A stretch of 64,000 bases of DNA, taken from positions 124,001-188,000 of the forward strand of contig CAMBOI010000001.1 of the NCBI GenBank assembly GCA_945869265.1, in the 5' to 3' direction. The notes under the pieces are model-generated. The model saw only the letters and a program-made list of their open reading frames with translations. It made no database searches and was not told the origin of the DNA. A program made the translations under genes and the position numbers. The DNA comes from an uncultured Prevotella sp. (GTDB taxonomy: Bacteria > Bacteroidota > Bacteroidia > Bacteroidales > Bacteroidaceae). Positions 45,903 to 54,847 of this stretch are shown here, piece after piece (the first letter of the stretch is position 1; each line of letters begins with the position of its first letter).

Positions 45903-46604
45903 ATGTCATGTATTTTACATATTGAAACCAGCACCAATGTGTGCTCGGTGGCAGTCAGTGAAGACGGAAAGGTGATATTCGACAAGGCCGACCGTACAGG
46001 CAACAACCATGCAGAGGCTCTTGGCTCTTTTGTCGATGAGGCAATGTCGTTTGCCGACAGTCATGCCATCCCGCTTGATGCAGTGGCTGTGAGCAGCGGC
46101 CCTGGCTCATACACAGGTTTGCGCATCGGAGTGTCGATGGCCAAGGGCGTATGCTATGCTCTAAACCTGCCTTTGCTGTCTGTGCCTACACTCGAACTGA
46201 TGTGTGTGCCCGTTTTGCTGCGCAATGAGGAGATTGAGGATGAGGCATTGCTCTGTCCGATGATCGACGCAAGGCGCATGGAGGTGTATGCCGCACTTTA
46301 TGACAGGGCTCTCAAGCCGGTGCGTGGTATCCAGGCTGATGTGGTCGATGCCGACACTTATCGCCAATGGCTCGAAGACCGACCTGTGTATTTCTTCGGA
46401 AATGGAGCGGCCAAGTGTATGGACACCATCAACCATCCCAATGCCCATCTGATTGAGGGCATCGAACCGGTGGCTAAGTGGATGATGCCGTTGGCAGAGA
46501 GGAAAATGCTCAATGACATACATGAGGATGTGGCATATTTCGTGCCGTATTATCTTAAGGATTTTGTGGCGAAACAACCTAAGGACCTGCTTAGAGGGAG
46601 TTAG
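45903..46604 (+). CDS. tsaB: tRNA threonylcarbamoyladenosine biosynthesis protein TsaB
   Basis: TsaB is the scaffold partner of TsaD in making the t6A base at position 37 of ANN-decoding tRNAs. The 233-residue sequence shows ILHIETSTNVCSVAVSEDG at the N terminus and SSGPGSYTGLRIGVSMAKG near residue 65, both diagnostic. It is first in a run of six co-directional genes to rseP. Confidence 0.95.
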   Translation: MSCILHIETSTNVCSVAVSEDGKVIFDKADRTGNNHAEALGSFVDEAMSFADSHAIPLDAVAVSSGPGSYTGLRIGVSMAKGVCYALNLPLLSVPTLELMCVPVLLRNEEIEDEALLCPMIDARRMEVYAALYDRALKPVRGIQADVVDADTYRQWLEDRPVYFFGNGAAKCMDTINHPNAHLIEGIEPVAKWMMPLAERKMLNDIHEDVAYFVPYYLKDFVAKQPKDLLRGS

Positions 46605-46650
46605 GAGTTAGGGGTTAAGAATTAAGAGTTAAGAATTAAGAATTAAGAGT
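46602..46650. repeat. Tandem repeat of GTTAAGAATTAAGA type between tsaB and the DUF4290 gene
   Basis: Seven-base units such as AGTTAGG, GGTTAAG, AATTAAG and AGTTAAG follow head to tail for about 48 bases, starting at the tsaB stop codon. Confidence 0.75.
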
Positions 46651-46661
46651 TGAGATATTAT

Positions 46662-47288
46662 ATGAACATCAAGGGATTAGACTACAACACTAAGAGGGAT
46701 ACGCTGCTGTTGCCCGAATACGGAAGGGAAATACAGAGAATGGTGGATTATGCCATTAGTCGTCCCTCACGCGAGGAGCGCAACGCTTGTGCCAATACCA
46801 TAGTGAGAATGATGGCGACAAAGATGCCCAGTTACGCAGAGACAAACGATGGACTAAGGGCATTGTGGGATCATCTCTATATGATGGGGCACGGACAACT
46901 CGACATCGACTGGCCCTACGATGTTAGTGAGGCAGTCAAGATTATGCAGAGGCCAAAGCCTATGCCCATACGAAAGAATCCTGTCAGGCTGCGCCACTAT
47001 GGTCATCTCATGGAAGAATGTTTCAACATACTCAAGACCATGCCCGAAGGCAAGGGAAGGGATAGGTTGATATACCTCACTGCCAACCAAATGAAGCGCG
47101 ACCTTGCCACTTGGGGACGCGGAACAATGGATGACGAGAGAGTGGCTGACGACTTGGCACGATACACCGACGGACGTGTGCAGCTCAACCTGGATAATAT
47201 CCGACTTGAGAACGTGGCGGAGACGGCTGCTGTCATGAACGTAAACGGCAACCGCATGCAGAAAGCAGGCAAGAAACGTAAGAAATAA
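46662..47288 (+). CDS. DUF4290 domain-containing protein
   Basis: A 208-residue soluble protein of the DUF4290 family, which in Bacteroidetes is regularly found just before murA, as here. It is rich in Arg and Met, mostly helical by pattern, and ends in a basic tail (KAGKKRKK). No catalytic motif is apparent. The ATG at 46662 is preferred to an in-frame TTG at 46650 inside the repeat. A role in cell-envelope assembly is suggested only by position. Confidence 0.85.
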   Translation: MNIKGLDYNTKRDTLLLPEYGREIQRMVDYAISRPSREERNACANTIVRMMATKMPSYAETNDGLRALWDHLYMMGHGQLDIDWPYDVSEAVKIMQRPKPMPIRKNPVRLRHYGHLMEECFNILKTMPEGKGRDRLIYLTANQMKRDLATWGRGTMDDERVADDLARYTDGRVQLNLDNIRLENVAETAAVMNVNGNRMQKAGKKRKK

Positions 47289-47297
47289 GTATAGCCT

Positions 47298-48602
47298 ATG
47301 GCATCATTCATTATCGAGGGCGGACATCCGCTCAAGGGCGAAATTACTCCCCAGGGAGCCAAAAACGAGGCTTTGGAGGTGATATGTGCCTCACTGCTCA
47401 CGTCAGAAGAGGTTGTCATACGCAATATTCCTGATATTCGGGATGTAAACAACCTTATTCTTTTGCTTGAGGATATTGGGGTGAAGGTGAGGAAGTTGGC
47501 AAGAAACGACTTTTCGTTTTGTGCCGACGAACTCAATCTCGACTATCTCGAGAGTGCCGAGTTTGTCAAGAAATGCTCCCAACTACGTGGCAGCGTTCTC
47601 ATGATAGGTCCGCTGCTCGCACGATTCGGTAAGGCTGTAATCGCCAAACCCGGAGGCGACAAGATTGGTCGCCGAAGACTCGACACGCATTTCCTCGGAT
47701 TCAGAAACCTTGGTGCCGAATTCCGTCAGGTGTATAACACCGACGTATATGAGATATATGCCGAAAAGCTCACAGGTTGCTATATGCTGCTCGACGAGGC
47801 ATCAGTCACCGGTACTGCCAACATCATCATGGCGGCGGTGTTTGCCGAGGGCACCACAACTATCTACAATGCAGCCTGCGAACCGTATATCCAACAACTC
47901 TGTCACATGCTCAACAAGATGGGAGCACGCATTAGCGGCATAGGCAGCAACCTGCTCACTATCGTTGGCGTTCCTTGTCTCCACGGTGTTAAGCATCGCA
48001 TCTTGCCCGACATGATCGAGGTAGGTTCGTTCATCGGTATGGCGGCAATGTGTGGCGAAGGTATAAGAATAAAAGATGTGTCGCTGAAGAATCTCGGTAA
48101 TATCCCCGACAGTTTCCGCCGTCTCGGAGTGAGGATTGACGTAGATGGCGACGACCTCATCATCCCCCATCAGGACCATTATTCTATAGAGTCGTTCATC
48201 GACGGAACTATAATGACACTTGCCGATGCTCCTTGGCCAGGTCTCACCCCCGACCTCATCTCGGTGCTCATTGTAGTGGCCACACAGGCGCAGGGCAGTG
48301 TGCTTTTCCATCAGAAGATGTTCGAGAGCCGACTCTTCTTTGTGGACAAGCTGATTGACATGGGTGCTCAAATCATACTCTGCGATCCCCATAGGGCAGT
48401 GGTAGTGGGTCACGACCATAACATCAAACTGAGGGCAGGGCGTATGGCAAGTCCCGACATCCGTGCTGGTATAGCCTTGCTTATTGCCGCAATGAGTGCC
48501 AACGGAACGAGCCGTATCGACAATATCGAGCAGATCGACCGTGGATATGAGGACATAGAGGAGCGACTCAACTTGCTCGGTGCAAGGATAAGAAGAGAAT
48601 AA
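47298..48602 (+). CDS. murA: UDP-N-acetylglucosamine 1-carboxyvinyltransferase with Asp at the catalytic Cys position
   Basis: MurA performs the first committed step of peptidoglycan synthesis, adding enolpyruvate to UDP-GlcNAc. The 434-residue protein has the family N terminus (GGHPLKGEITPQGAKNEAL) and two pseudo-symmetric domains. In the active-site loop the sequence is PGGDKIGRRRLDTH, with Asp121 where E. coli has Cys115 in PGGCTIGARPVD. Fosfomycin binds that Cys, so this form should resist the drug. Nine bases separate it from the DUF4290 gene and eight from rimM. Confidence 0.95.
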   Translation: MASFIIEGGHPLKGEITPQGAKNEALEVICASLLTSEEVVIRNIPDIRDVNNLILLLEDIGVKVRKLARNDFSFCADELNLDYLESAEFVKKCSQLRGSVLMIGPLLARFGKAVIAKPGGDKIGRRRLDTHFLGFRNLGAEFRQVYNTDVYEIYAEKLTGCYMLLDEASVTGTANIIMAAVFAEGTTTIYNAACEPYIQQLCHMLNKMGARISGIGSNLLTIVGVPCLHGVKHRILPDMIEVGSFIGMAAMCGEGIRIKDVSLKNLGNIPDSFRRLGVRIDVDGDDLIIPHQDHYSIESFIDGTIMTLADAPWPGLTPDLISVLIVVATQAQGSVLFHQKMFESRLFFVDKLIDMGAQIILCDPHRAVVVGHDHNIKLRAGRMASPDIRAGIALLIAAMSANGTSRIDNIEQIDRGYEDIEERLNLLGARIRRE

Positions 48603-48610
48603 CAACGAAG

Positions 48611-49120
48611 ATGATCAAAGAGGACGAAGTATATAAGATAGGTCGTATCGGTAAGCCTCATGGCATTAGCGGCGAGGTGACACTGAGATTCAGCGACGAC
48701 GTGTTCGACCGCGTCGATGCAGATTACCTCGTACTTATGGTTGACGGAATACTCGTGCCCTTCTTCATTGAGGAATATCGTTTCCGAAGCGACGAGGTGG
48801 CACTTGTGAAGTTTGAGGACATCGACACGAAGGACCGTGCCTCTGAACTCACTGGTTGCGATGTCTTCTTTCCGCGCCATCTTGCCGATGCTGGCGACGA
48901 TGTGCTTACATGGAGTCAGATTGTGGGTTACGATATTGTGGATGTGTTGTCCGACAAGACTATTGGTCGCATTGAGGCGGTTGACGAAACAACCATCAAC
49001 ACACTGCTCGAATTATCCGACGGCACACTCATTCCTGCAGCCGACGAATTTATTGAAGACATCGATCACGAAGAACGCAAACTGATGATGCGCCTGCCCG
49101 AAGGACTCGTCAACTCGTAA
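48611..49120 (+). CDS. rimM: Ribosome maturation factor RimM
   Basis: RimM helps mature the head of the 30S subunit through contact with S19. The 169-residue protein shows the N-terminal KIGRIGKPHGISGEVTL and the C-terminal PRC-barrel (GYDIVDVLSDKTIGRIEAV, LIPAADEFIEDIDHEER). It is more acidic than many homologues. It lies between murA and dxr. Confidence 0.93.
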   Translation: MIKEDEVYKIGRIGKPHGISGEVTLRFSDDVFDRVDADYLVLMVDGILVPFFIEEYRFRSDEVALVKFEDIDTKDRASELTGCDVFFPRHLADAGDDVLTWSQIVGYDIVDVLSDKTIGRIEAVDETTINTLLELSDGTLIPAADEFIEDIDHEERKLMMRLPEGLVNS

Positions 49121-49147
49121 ACTTGTCAACTAAAAAAAATAATGATT

Positions 49148-50296
49148 ATGAAGAAACAGATTGCAATATTGGGCTCTACCGGTTCTATCGGAACGCAAGC
49201 CCTTGAGGTGATTGAGGAACATTCCGACCTCTATGAGGTATATTGCCTCACTGCCAACAACCGTGTAGAGCAGTTGGCCGAACAGGCAAGAAAGTTTAAG
49301 CCAGCTGCCGTCGTGATTGCCAACGAGGCTCACTACGAGCGTCTGCAGCAGTTGCTTGCCGACGAACCCGACATCAAGGTATATGCAGGTGCCAAGGCCA
49401 TCGACGAAATCGTAGAGTCGCCGTCAATCAATATGGTTCTCACCGCTATGGTGGGCTTTGCCGGTCTCTCGCCTACGATACATGCCGTAAAGGCTGGCAA
49501 GACCATCTGTCTCGCCAACAAGGAAACGCTTGTTGTGGCTGGTGCACTGATATGCCAGTTGGCACAGAAATACCATGCTCCGATATTGCCGGTGGATAGT
49601 GAGCATTCCGCCATTTTCCAGAGCATTGTGGGTGAGGGCGACAATGAGATAGAGAAGATTCTGCTCACGGCAAGTGGAGGCCCGTTCCGCCTGTTCACTC
49701 GCGAGCAGTTGGAGAAGGTGACTAAGGATGATGCCCTGCGCCATCCCACATGGGACATGGGAGCGAAGATCACCATCGACTCGGCGTCGATGATGAACAA
49801 GGGATTCGAGGTCATCGAGGCTAAATGGCTTTTCGGTGTCGATGCCGACAAGATCCAAGTGTTGGTTCATCCCCAGTCGATAGTCCACAGTGCAGTGCAG
49901 TTTGCCGACGGTGCGGTTAAGGCTCAGTTGGGAGTGCCCGACATGCGTCTCCCTATTCAGTATGCCTTCTCCTATCCCGACCGTCTCCATCTCAGTGGCG
50001 ACCGTCTCGACCTGTTTAGACAACCGTTGGAGTTCTTCGAGCCCGACTTCGAGAAGTTCCGTTGCCTTGCCCTCTCTTTCGAGGCAATCAAGAGGGGTGG
50101 CAATATGCCTTGCATACTCAATGCAGCCAATGAGATAGTCAATCGTGCCTTCCTTGAGGATCGCTGCGGATTCCTCCAGATGAGCGACATCATCGAGAAG
50201 ACGATGGCAAAGGTGGCTTTCGATGCCAACCCCGACTACGACGTATATGTAGCCACCGACAATGAGGCGCGTCGCATAGCAAGCGAATTACTTTAA
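49148..50296 (+). CDS. dxr: 1-deoxy-D-xylulose 5-phosphate reductoisomerase
   Basis: Dxr makes 2-C-methyl-erythritol 4-phosphate in the non-mevalonate isoprenoid pathway. NADPH motif GSTGSIGTQALEV at 8-20, metal and substrate site PVDSEHSAIFQ near 145, and SASMMNKGFEVIEA are present. ATG 49148 gives the typical MKKQIAILG start; another ATG lies six bases upstream. It supplies precursors for polyprenyl carriers. Confidence 0.96.
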   Translation: MKKQIAILGSTGSIGTQALEVIEEHSDLYEVYCLTANNRVEQLAEQARKFKPAAVVIANEAHYERLQQLLADEPDIKVYAGAKAIDEIVESPSINMVLTAMVGFAGLSPTIHAVKAGKTICLANKETLVVAGALICQLAQKYHAPILPVDSEHSAIFQSIVGEGDNEIEKILLTASGGPFRLFTREQLEKVTKDDALRHPTWDMGAKITIDSASMMNKGFEVIEAKWLFGVDADKIQVLVHPQSIVHSAVQFADGAVKAQLGVPDMRLPIQYAFSYPDRLHLSGDRLDLFRQPLEFFEPDFEKFRCLALSFEAIKRGGNMPCILNAANEIVNRAFLEDRCGFLQMSDIIEKTMAKVAFDANPDYDVYVATDNEARRIASELL

Positions 50297-50335
50297 TATT
50301 TCAATTTTTCAATTTTTTAATTTTTCAATTTTAAT
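50294..50335. repeat. Short tandem repeat of TTTCAATT type between dxr and rseP
   Basis: TTTTTCAATTTTTCAATTTTTTAA-like units fill the gap, immediately upstream of the GTG start of rseP. Confidence 0.75.
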
Positions 50336-50339
50336 AAAA

Positions 50340-51713
50340 GTGGAAATATTTCTTATCAGGGCACTGCAGTTCATGATGGCTATATCGCTGTTGGTGCTTA
50401 TACATGAGGGAGGACATTTTCTTTTTGCCAAACTCTTTGGCATTAGGGTCGAGAAGTTCTACCTGTTCTTCGACCCATGGTTTCATATCTTCGAGTTCAA
50501 ACCCAAGAAGAGCGACACAGCCTATGGAGTGGGATGGTTGCCATTGGGTGGCTATTGCAAGATAGCCGGAATGATCGACGAGAGTTTCGATACCGAACAG
50601 ATGAAGCAGCCTGCCCAACCGTGGGAGTTTCGTTCCAAGCCAGCCTGGCAGCGACTTTTCGTGATGATTGGCGGAGTGTTGTTCAACTTCCTCTTGGCGT
50701 TGTTCATCTATTCGATGATACTCTTCACTTGGGGCGACTCGTATATCCCGGTGAAGAATATGACCAACGGTATGAAGTTTAATCAGGAGGCAAAGGCTTT
50801 GGGATTCCGTGATGGCGATATACTCGTAGGCACAGAGAACGGTGAGTTCAAGGACTTTGGAGCCGATATGTTCCGCGCAATCAGTGAGGCCCGTCGTGTG
50901 GATATTATCCGTGGTGGCAAGTCAATGAGTATTGCTTTGTCTGGAGACCTTAATCTCCTGTCTATGATTAAGAATCAGCCGCCATTTGTGCGCCCGTTGC
51001 TGCATTGTGTTGCCGACACCGTGATGCCAGGCACTCCTGCTGCCAAAATCGGAATGAAGAAGGGCGACCGCATCCTGGCTCTCAATGGCAAGCCCGTTGA
51101 TTCCTACAACACCTTCACCGACGAGATAGGCAAGCTCACCGACGTCCTTGCCACTGCTTCCACAGCCGCCGACAGTATGAAGGTGCGCAAGGCAACCGTT
51201 GTTCTCGAGCATGCCGACAAGAGTCGCGACACCGCTAATGTGGTGCTCACAGCCGACCTCAAACTCGGCTTCGCCACCAATTCCTATGCCATGATCTATA
51301 AGCCATATACCAAGGAATATGGATTCTTTGAGAGCTTCCCCGCAGGAGCAAAATATGGTGTTCACGTTCTCACCTCCTATGTTGATGACATGAAATATGT
51401 CTTCACTGCCGACGGAGCAAAGTCGCTTGGCGGATTCGGTGCCATAGGCAGTCTTTTCCCTGCCGATTGGGATTGGTATATGTTCTGGCGAATGACAGCA
51501 TTGCTTAGTGTGATGCTTGCCTTCATGAACATACTGCCCATTCCTGCGCTCGACGGTGGTCATGTGCTCTTCCTGATCTACGAGATGATCACACGACGCA
51601 AACCGAGTGAGGACTTTATGGTGAAGGCTGAGTATGTAGGATTTGGCATCATCATCCTGCTGATGATTGTTGCCAATCTCAATGATGTCCTACGCTGGCT
51701 TGGATATATGTAG
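50340..51713 (+). CDS. rseP: RIP metalloprotease RseP (site-2 protease)
   Basis: The 457-residue membrane zinc protease has HEGGH (His22, Glu23, His26) in the first helix, one or two PDZ domains at about 195-290, and the second metal motif NILPIPALDGGH near residue 400. Site-2 proteases cut anti-sigma factors or signal-peptide remnants. It starts with GTG (codon 1), as no ATG is available at the conserved N terminus. The 3' end overlaps ribD on the other strand by 35 bases. Confidence 0.94.
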   Translation: MEIFLIRALQFMMAISLLVLIHEGGHFLFAKLFGIRVEKFYLFFDPWFHIFEFKPKKSDTAYGVGWLPLGGYCKIAGMIDESFDTEQMKQPAQPWEFRSKPAWQRLFVMIGGVLFNFLLALFIYSMILFTWGDSYIPVKNMTNGMKFNQEAKALGFRDGDILVGTENGEFKDFGADMFRAISEARRVDIIRGGKSMSIALSGDLNLLSMIKNQPPFVRPLLHCVADTVMPGTPAAKIGMKKGDRILALNGKPVDSYNTFTDEIGKLTDVLATASTAADSMKVRKATVVLEHADKSRDTANVVLTADLKLGFATNSYAMIYKPYTKEYGFFESFPAGAKYGVHVLTSYVDDMKYVFTADGAKSLGGFGAIGSLFPADWDWYMFWRMTALLSVMLAFMNILPIPALDGGHVLFLIYEMITRRKPSEDFMVKAEYVGFGIIILLMIVANLNDVLRWLGYM

Positions 51714-52653
51714 TAATCACATTCCCGTCATAGCTCTCAATGCCCGAGATGACGGCATTGGGTGGAAGAGAAGGAGAGGCAGTGCCTTGTGAGACAGTCA
51801 CAGGTGCTGTCTCTACTCGTATTTCGTCCCATAATCCCGCCTCGATAAACTTTCGGTGTGTAATGGCTCCTCCCTCCACAATCAGCGACTGCACCTTGCG
51901 CTTGTATAGACATTCCATCAACTGTGGAATCATCGGTAGGGTAGGGTCAATCTCCGGGAAACAAGGTTCTTTAGAGTTAAGGATAAGTCGCATGGGATTC
52001 TTTCCCCACCATCTTCTCACTGTGAGCGAGGGATTATCCCTTAGCGCAGTGGTGTGCCCCACGAGGATAGCGTCGTTCTCTGCTCGCAGTTTGTGACTGA
52101 GCATCTGTGTGAACGCAGTGGAGAAGACGAAAGGCTTGAAGTCCTTGTCGATGTATCCGTCGAGCGACTGCGCCCATTTCAGTATAATGTATGGGCGATG
52201 CTTCTCGTTGAATGTCATGAAGCGACTGTTGAGTATGCGACATTCCTCCTCAAGCACACCCACCGTCACCTCTATTCCGGCATCGCGCAGTTTTCTTATC
52301 CCACGCCCCGACACCTCGGCAAAGGGGTCAACACACCCCACGACCACTCTCTTCACGCCCTTGCTCACAATGAGGTCGGCGCAAGGCGGTGTCTTGCCAT
52401 AGTGTGAGCATGGTTCCAGACTGACATATATGGTGCTTTGAGGCAGCAGGTGCTCGTCTGCTTTCTTCACCGAGGCAAAGGCGTTCACCTCGGCATGCCC
52501 TTCTCCGCATCTCACATGGTAGCCTTCGCCGATGATACGTCCGTCACACACAATCACTGCGCCCACCATAGGATTCGGTCGGGCGTTCTGTCTGCCGTTG
52601 GCTGCTATTTGCAGGCATCGGCGCATATAAATCTTGTCCATTTCTTCGCTCAT
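51679..52653 (-). CDS. ribD: Bifunctional riboflavin biosynthesis deaminase/reductase
   Basis: RibD deaminates and then reduces the pyrimidine intermediate of riboflavin synthesis. The N-terminal deaminase has the zinc motif GHAEVNAF and PCSHYGKTPPC; the C-terminal reductase begins near residue 150 (RPYIILKWAQSLDGYI). Candidate starts are ATG 52653 (MSEEMDK) and 52641 (MDKIYMRRC). An upstream in-frame codon at 52689 lies in the promoter and cannot be used. With start 52653 the transcript would be almost leaderless. The 3' end overlaps rseP antisense. Confidence 0.95.
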   Translation of the reverse strand: MSEEMDKIYMRRCLQIAANGRQNARPNPMVGAVIVCDGRIIGEGYHVRCGEGHAEVNAFASVKKADEHLLPQSTIYVSLEPCSHYGKTPPCADLIVSKGVKRVVVGCVDPFAEVSGRGIRKLRDAGIEVTVGVLEEECRILNSRFMTFNEKHRPYIILKWAQSLDGYIDKDFKPFVFSTAFTQMLSHKLRAENDAILVGHTTALRDNPSLTVRRWWGKNPMRLILNSKEPCFPEIDPTLPMIPQLMECLYKRKVQSLIVEGGAITHRKFIEAGLWDEIRVETAPVTVSQGTASPSLPPNAVISGIESYDGNVITTYIQASVGHH

Positions 52654-52658
52654 AAGTG

Positions 52659-52690
52659 CAAAATTACATTTTTTTCCCCGAAAAGACAAA
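52659..52690 (-). promoter_or_regulatory. Promoter for ribD, directly abutting the start codon
   Basis: TTTG (52687-52690), 20 bases and TAATTTTG (52659-52666) on the minus strand. Only five bases separate the -7 box from ATG 52653. Confidence 0.8.
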
Positions 52691-52705
52691 AAATATCTGA
52701 AAATA

Positions 52706-52738
52706 TTGCTGTCGTGCCCGTTTTTTTTCGTATTTTTG
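52706..52738 (+). promoter_or_regulatory. Promoter for prmC-recX-comF
   Basis: TATTTTTG at 52731-52738 is a clear -7 box; a TTG at 52706-52708 lies 22 bases upstream, slightly long spacing. ATG is 20 bases downstream, so the leader is very short. Confidence 0.6.
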
Positions 52739-52758
52739 CAAGAAAATAAGATTGATCT

Positions 52759-53589
52759 ATGAGATATAACGAATTATGGCGCATACTTCATGATTCAGGT
52801 TATGCCGAAGGCGAGGCAAAGGCGGTGACACGCATGTTGCTCACCGACAAATACGGTATGACCACTGCCGACATGCTATGCGAGGAAATCGAAAAATATT
52901 CCGATGCCCACACATTATCCGAGGATGTCTCAGCCCTCAAGGCTTTCACTCCAGTGCAGTATGTCGTTGGCAAGGCATGGTTTTGCGACCGTCTGTTCAC
53001 AGTGCGCCCCGGATGTCTTATCCCCCGTCCCGAAACCGAGGAACTGTGTCGTTGGGTTGAAGAAGACTATTATCCTTCAGCTCCAGCGATACTTGACATC
53101 GGGACAGGCAGCGGATGTATAGCCGCCACACTTGCCCTCGACATCCCTGGGGCAAAGGTAGATGCTTGGGACATCTCCGACGAAGCCATTGCCATAGCTA
53201 ATGATAACATTCATTCGTTAATGGCAGATGTTAATGTGACGAGATGTGATGCCCTCAATCCGCCTGCCGACGTCGGGAAATACGATGTGATAGTGAGCAA
53301 TCCTCCATATATATGCGACAGTGAGCGTAGTGGGATGGAGGCAAATGTGCTTGAATATGAACCGCCTACAGCCTTGTTTGTTCCCGACGACGATGCCTTG
53401 TTGTTCTATCGTGCCATAGCTCATTATGCCTCATTGTCACTTACACCAGGTGGCACCCTGTATTTTGAGATTAATCCCCTTTGTCACTCTGAGATGTGTA
53501 GCATGCTTGACGCCTCTGGATATGTGGATGTATTAATCCGAAATGACCAATTCGGAAAAAAACGTTTTATCAAAGCAACAAAGAGATGA
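52759..53589 (+). CDS. prmC: Peptide chain release factor N5-glutamine methyltransferase
   Basis: PrmC methylates the Gln of the GGQ motif in release factors. The 276-residue protein has a helical N-terminal domain, the SAM-binding DIGTGSGCIAATLAL near 114-128, and the catalytic NPPY within VSNPPYICDSE near 180. It overlaps recX by four bases (ATGA). Confidence 0.95.
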   Translation: MRYNELWRILHDSGYAEGEAKAVTRMLLTDKYGMTTADMLCEEIEKYSDAHTLSEDVSALKAFTPVQYVVGKAWFCDRLFTVRPGCLIPRPETEELCRWVEEDYYPSAPAILDIGTGSGCIAATLALDIPGAKVDAWDISDEAIAIANDNIHSLMADVNVTRCDALNPPADVGKYDVIVSNPPYICDSERSGMEANVLEYEPPTALFVPDDDALLFYRAIAHYASLSLTPGGTLYFEINPLCHSEMCSMLDASGYVDVLIRNDQFGKKRFIKATKR

Positions 53590-54071
53590 TGACCTACGAA
53601 ATGGCACTGCAGCGGCTCACTGCCCTTTGCGCGTCGGCAGAGCACTGCGAATACGAGATGACCGAGAAGATGCGCAAGTGGGAGGTGGATGAATCCGACC
53701 GCCAGCGCATTGTCGAATATCTGCGCGATGCGAAGTTTGTGGACGACGAGCGCTATGCCCGCGCCTTCGTCAAGGACAAGATCAAATACAACAAGTGGGG
53801 ACGCCGCAAGGTTGAGCAGGCGCTTTGGGCCAAGCATATCGCCGACGACATACGCCAGAGGGTACTCGACGAGGTTGACGACAGCGAGTATAAGTCGGTG
53901 CTTGCCGACCTCCTCAAGTCTAAGCGCCGCAGCATAAAGGCCGCCACCGACTACGAGCTTAACATGAAACTCATCAAGTTTGCCCTCTCGCGCGGTTTCG
54001 ACTATTCAATTGTCAGACAATGTATCGATTGCGACGACTATGCTGAAGAAGATAGCGAGACTGATTTCTGA
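53586..54071 (+). CDS. recX: Regulatory protein RecX
   Basis: RecX modulates RecA filaments. The 161-residue protein has the three-helix repeat layout with the signature FVDDERYARAFVKDKIKYNKWGRRK at its core, then a second and third repeat (VLADLLKSK, LIKFALSRGFDYSIV) and an acidic tail. It is coupled to prmC upstream by ATGA, and comF begins inside its last 32 bases. Confidence 0.9.
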   Translation: MMTYEMALQRLTALCASAEHCEYEMTEKMRKWEVDESDRQRIVEYLRDAKFVDDERYARAFVKDKIKYNKWGRRKVEQALWAKHIADDIRQRVLDEVDDSEYKSVLADLLKSKRRSIKAATDYELNMKLIKFALSRGFDYSIVRQCIDCDDYAEEDSETDF

Positions 54072-54741
54072 CTTCTTCCTTCCGCGTCGCTGTGTGGCTT
54101 GCAACTCACGTCTCCACGATGGCGAGACCATTGTTTGCAGCCGTTGCCTGCTTTATGAAAGTATGTCGGGAATCTTCGCCGACCACTCCGACAATGTGAT
54201 GGTGAGGAGTATTCTCGGTTGTGGTGATGTGGTCAGGGGCAATGCCTTGTTTGAATTTCATCCGCATAGCAATATTGCACAGCTGATATACAGGATGAAG
54301 TACGACGGTCGCAGTTCGATAGCCGTTTTCATGGGTCGCCATGCCGCCAAGGTGTTGAAACCCTCAGGTTTCTTCGATGGTGTGGATGTGATAGTGCCAG
54401 TGCCTATCACCCGCTTGCGCCGTTTTCATCGTGGTTTCAATCAGAGCGAGATGTTGGCGAGGGGCATATCCGAAGTCACTGGCATCCCGGTTGATGCCAC
54501 CTCGCTTGTCCGCCGCCGTTTCTCAGGTAGTCAGACACGACTGAGCGGCGAGCAGAGATTGTCTAATGTGCGCAGTGCATTCGAGTTGGTGTCTTCTTCT
54601 GCCTTGTCGGGTCGTCATGCCCTCGTCGTCGATGACATCTTCACCACCGGCGCCACCCTGTCGGTTTGCCTTCGCGAAATAAGTCAAAAGGCGGCGGGAG
54701 TTAGGCTCTCCATACTGACGTTGGGAATGACAAAACAATGA
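54040..54741 (+). CDS. comF: ComF family protein (phosphoribosyltransferase-like)
   Basis: The protein begins with a four-Cys zinc site (CVAC and CSRC, residues about 18-38) and ends with a type I phosphoribosyltransferase domain carrying the PRPP loop VVDDIFTTGATL. ComF proteins are needed for DNA uptake in competent species; in others the role is unclear. ATG 54040 gives the standard MLKKIARL start; the frame is open further upstream but only inside recX. The 32-base overlap with recX indicates coupling. Confidence 0.9.
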   Translation: MLKKIARLISDFFLPRRCVACNSRLHDGETIVCSRCLLYESMSGIFADHSDNVMVRSILGCGDVVRGNALFEFHPHSNIAQLIYRMKYDGRSSIAVFMGRHAAKVLKPSGFFDGVDVIVPVPITRLRRFHRGFNQSEMLARGISEVTGIPVDATSLVRRRFSGSQTRLSGEQRLSNVRSAFELVSSSALSGRHALVVDDIFTTGATLSVCLREISQKAAGVRLSILTLGMTKQ

Positions 54742-54800
54742 TACATCATCGAATTAAATAATTTTAACTCTCTTTTCTGTGTCATTCGCCAAAGAATGAG

Positions 54801-54808
54801 TATATTTG
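54801..54808 (+). promoter_or_regulatory. -7 box for pyrE
   Basis: TATATTTG followed by CAG, 40 bases before the ATG. No TTTG at -33. Confidence 0.5.
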
Positions 54809-54847
54809 CAGAATGAATTGAACAATAATGAATAAAAAACAAATAAA

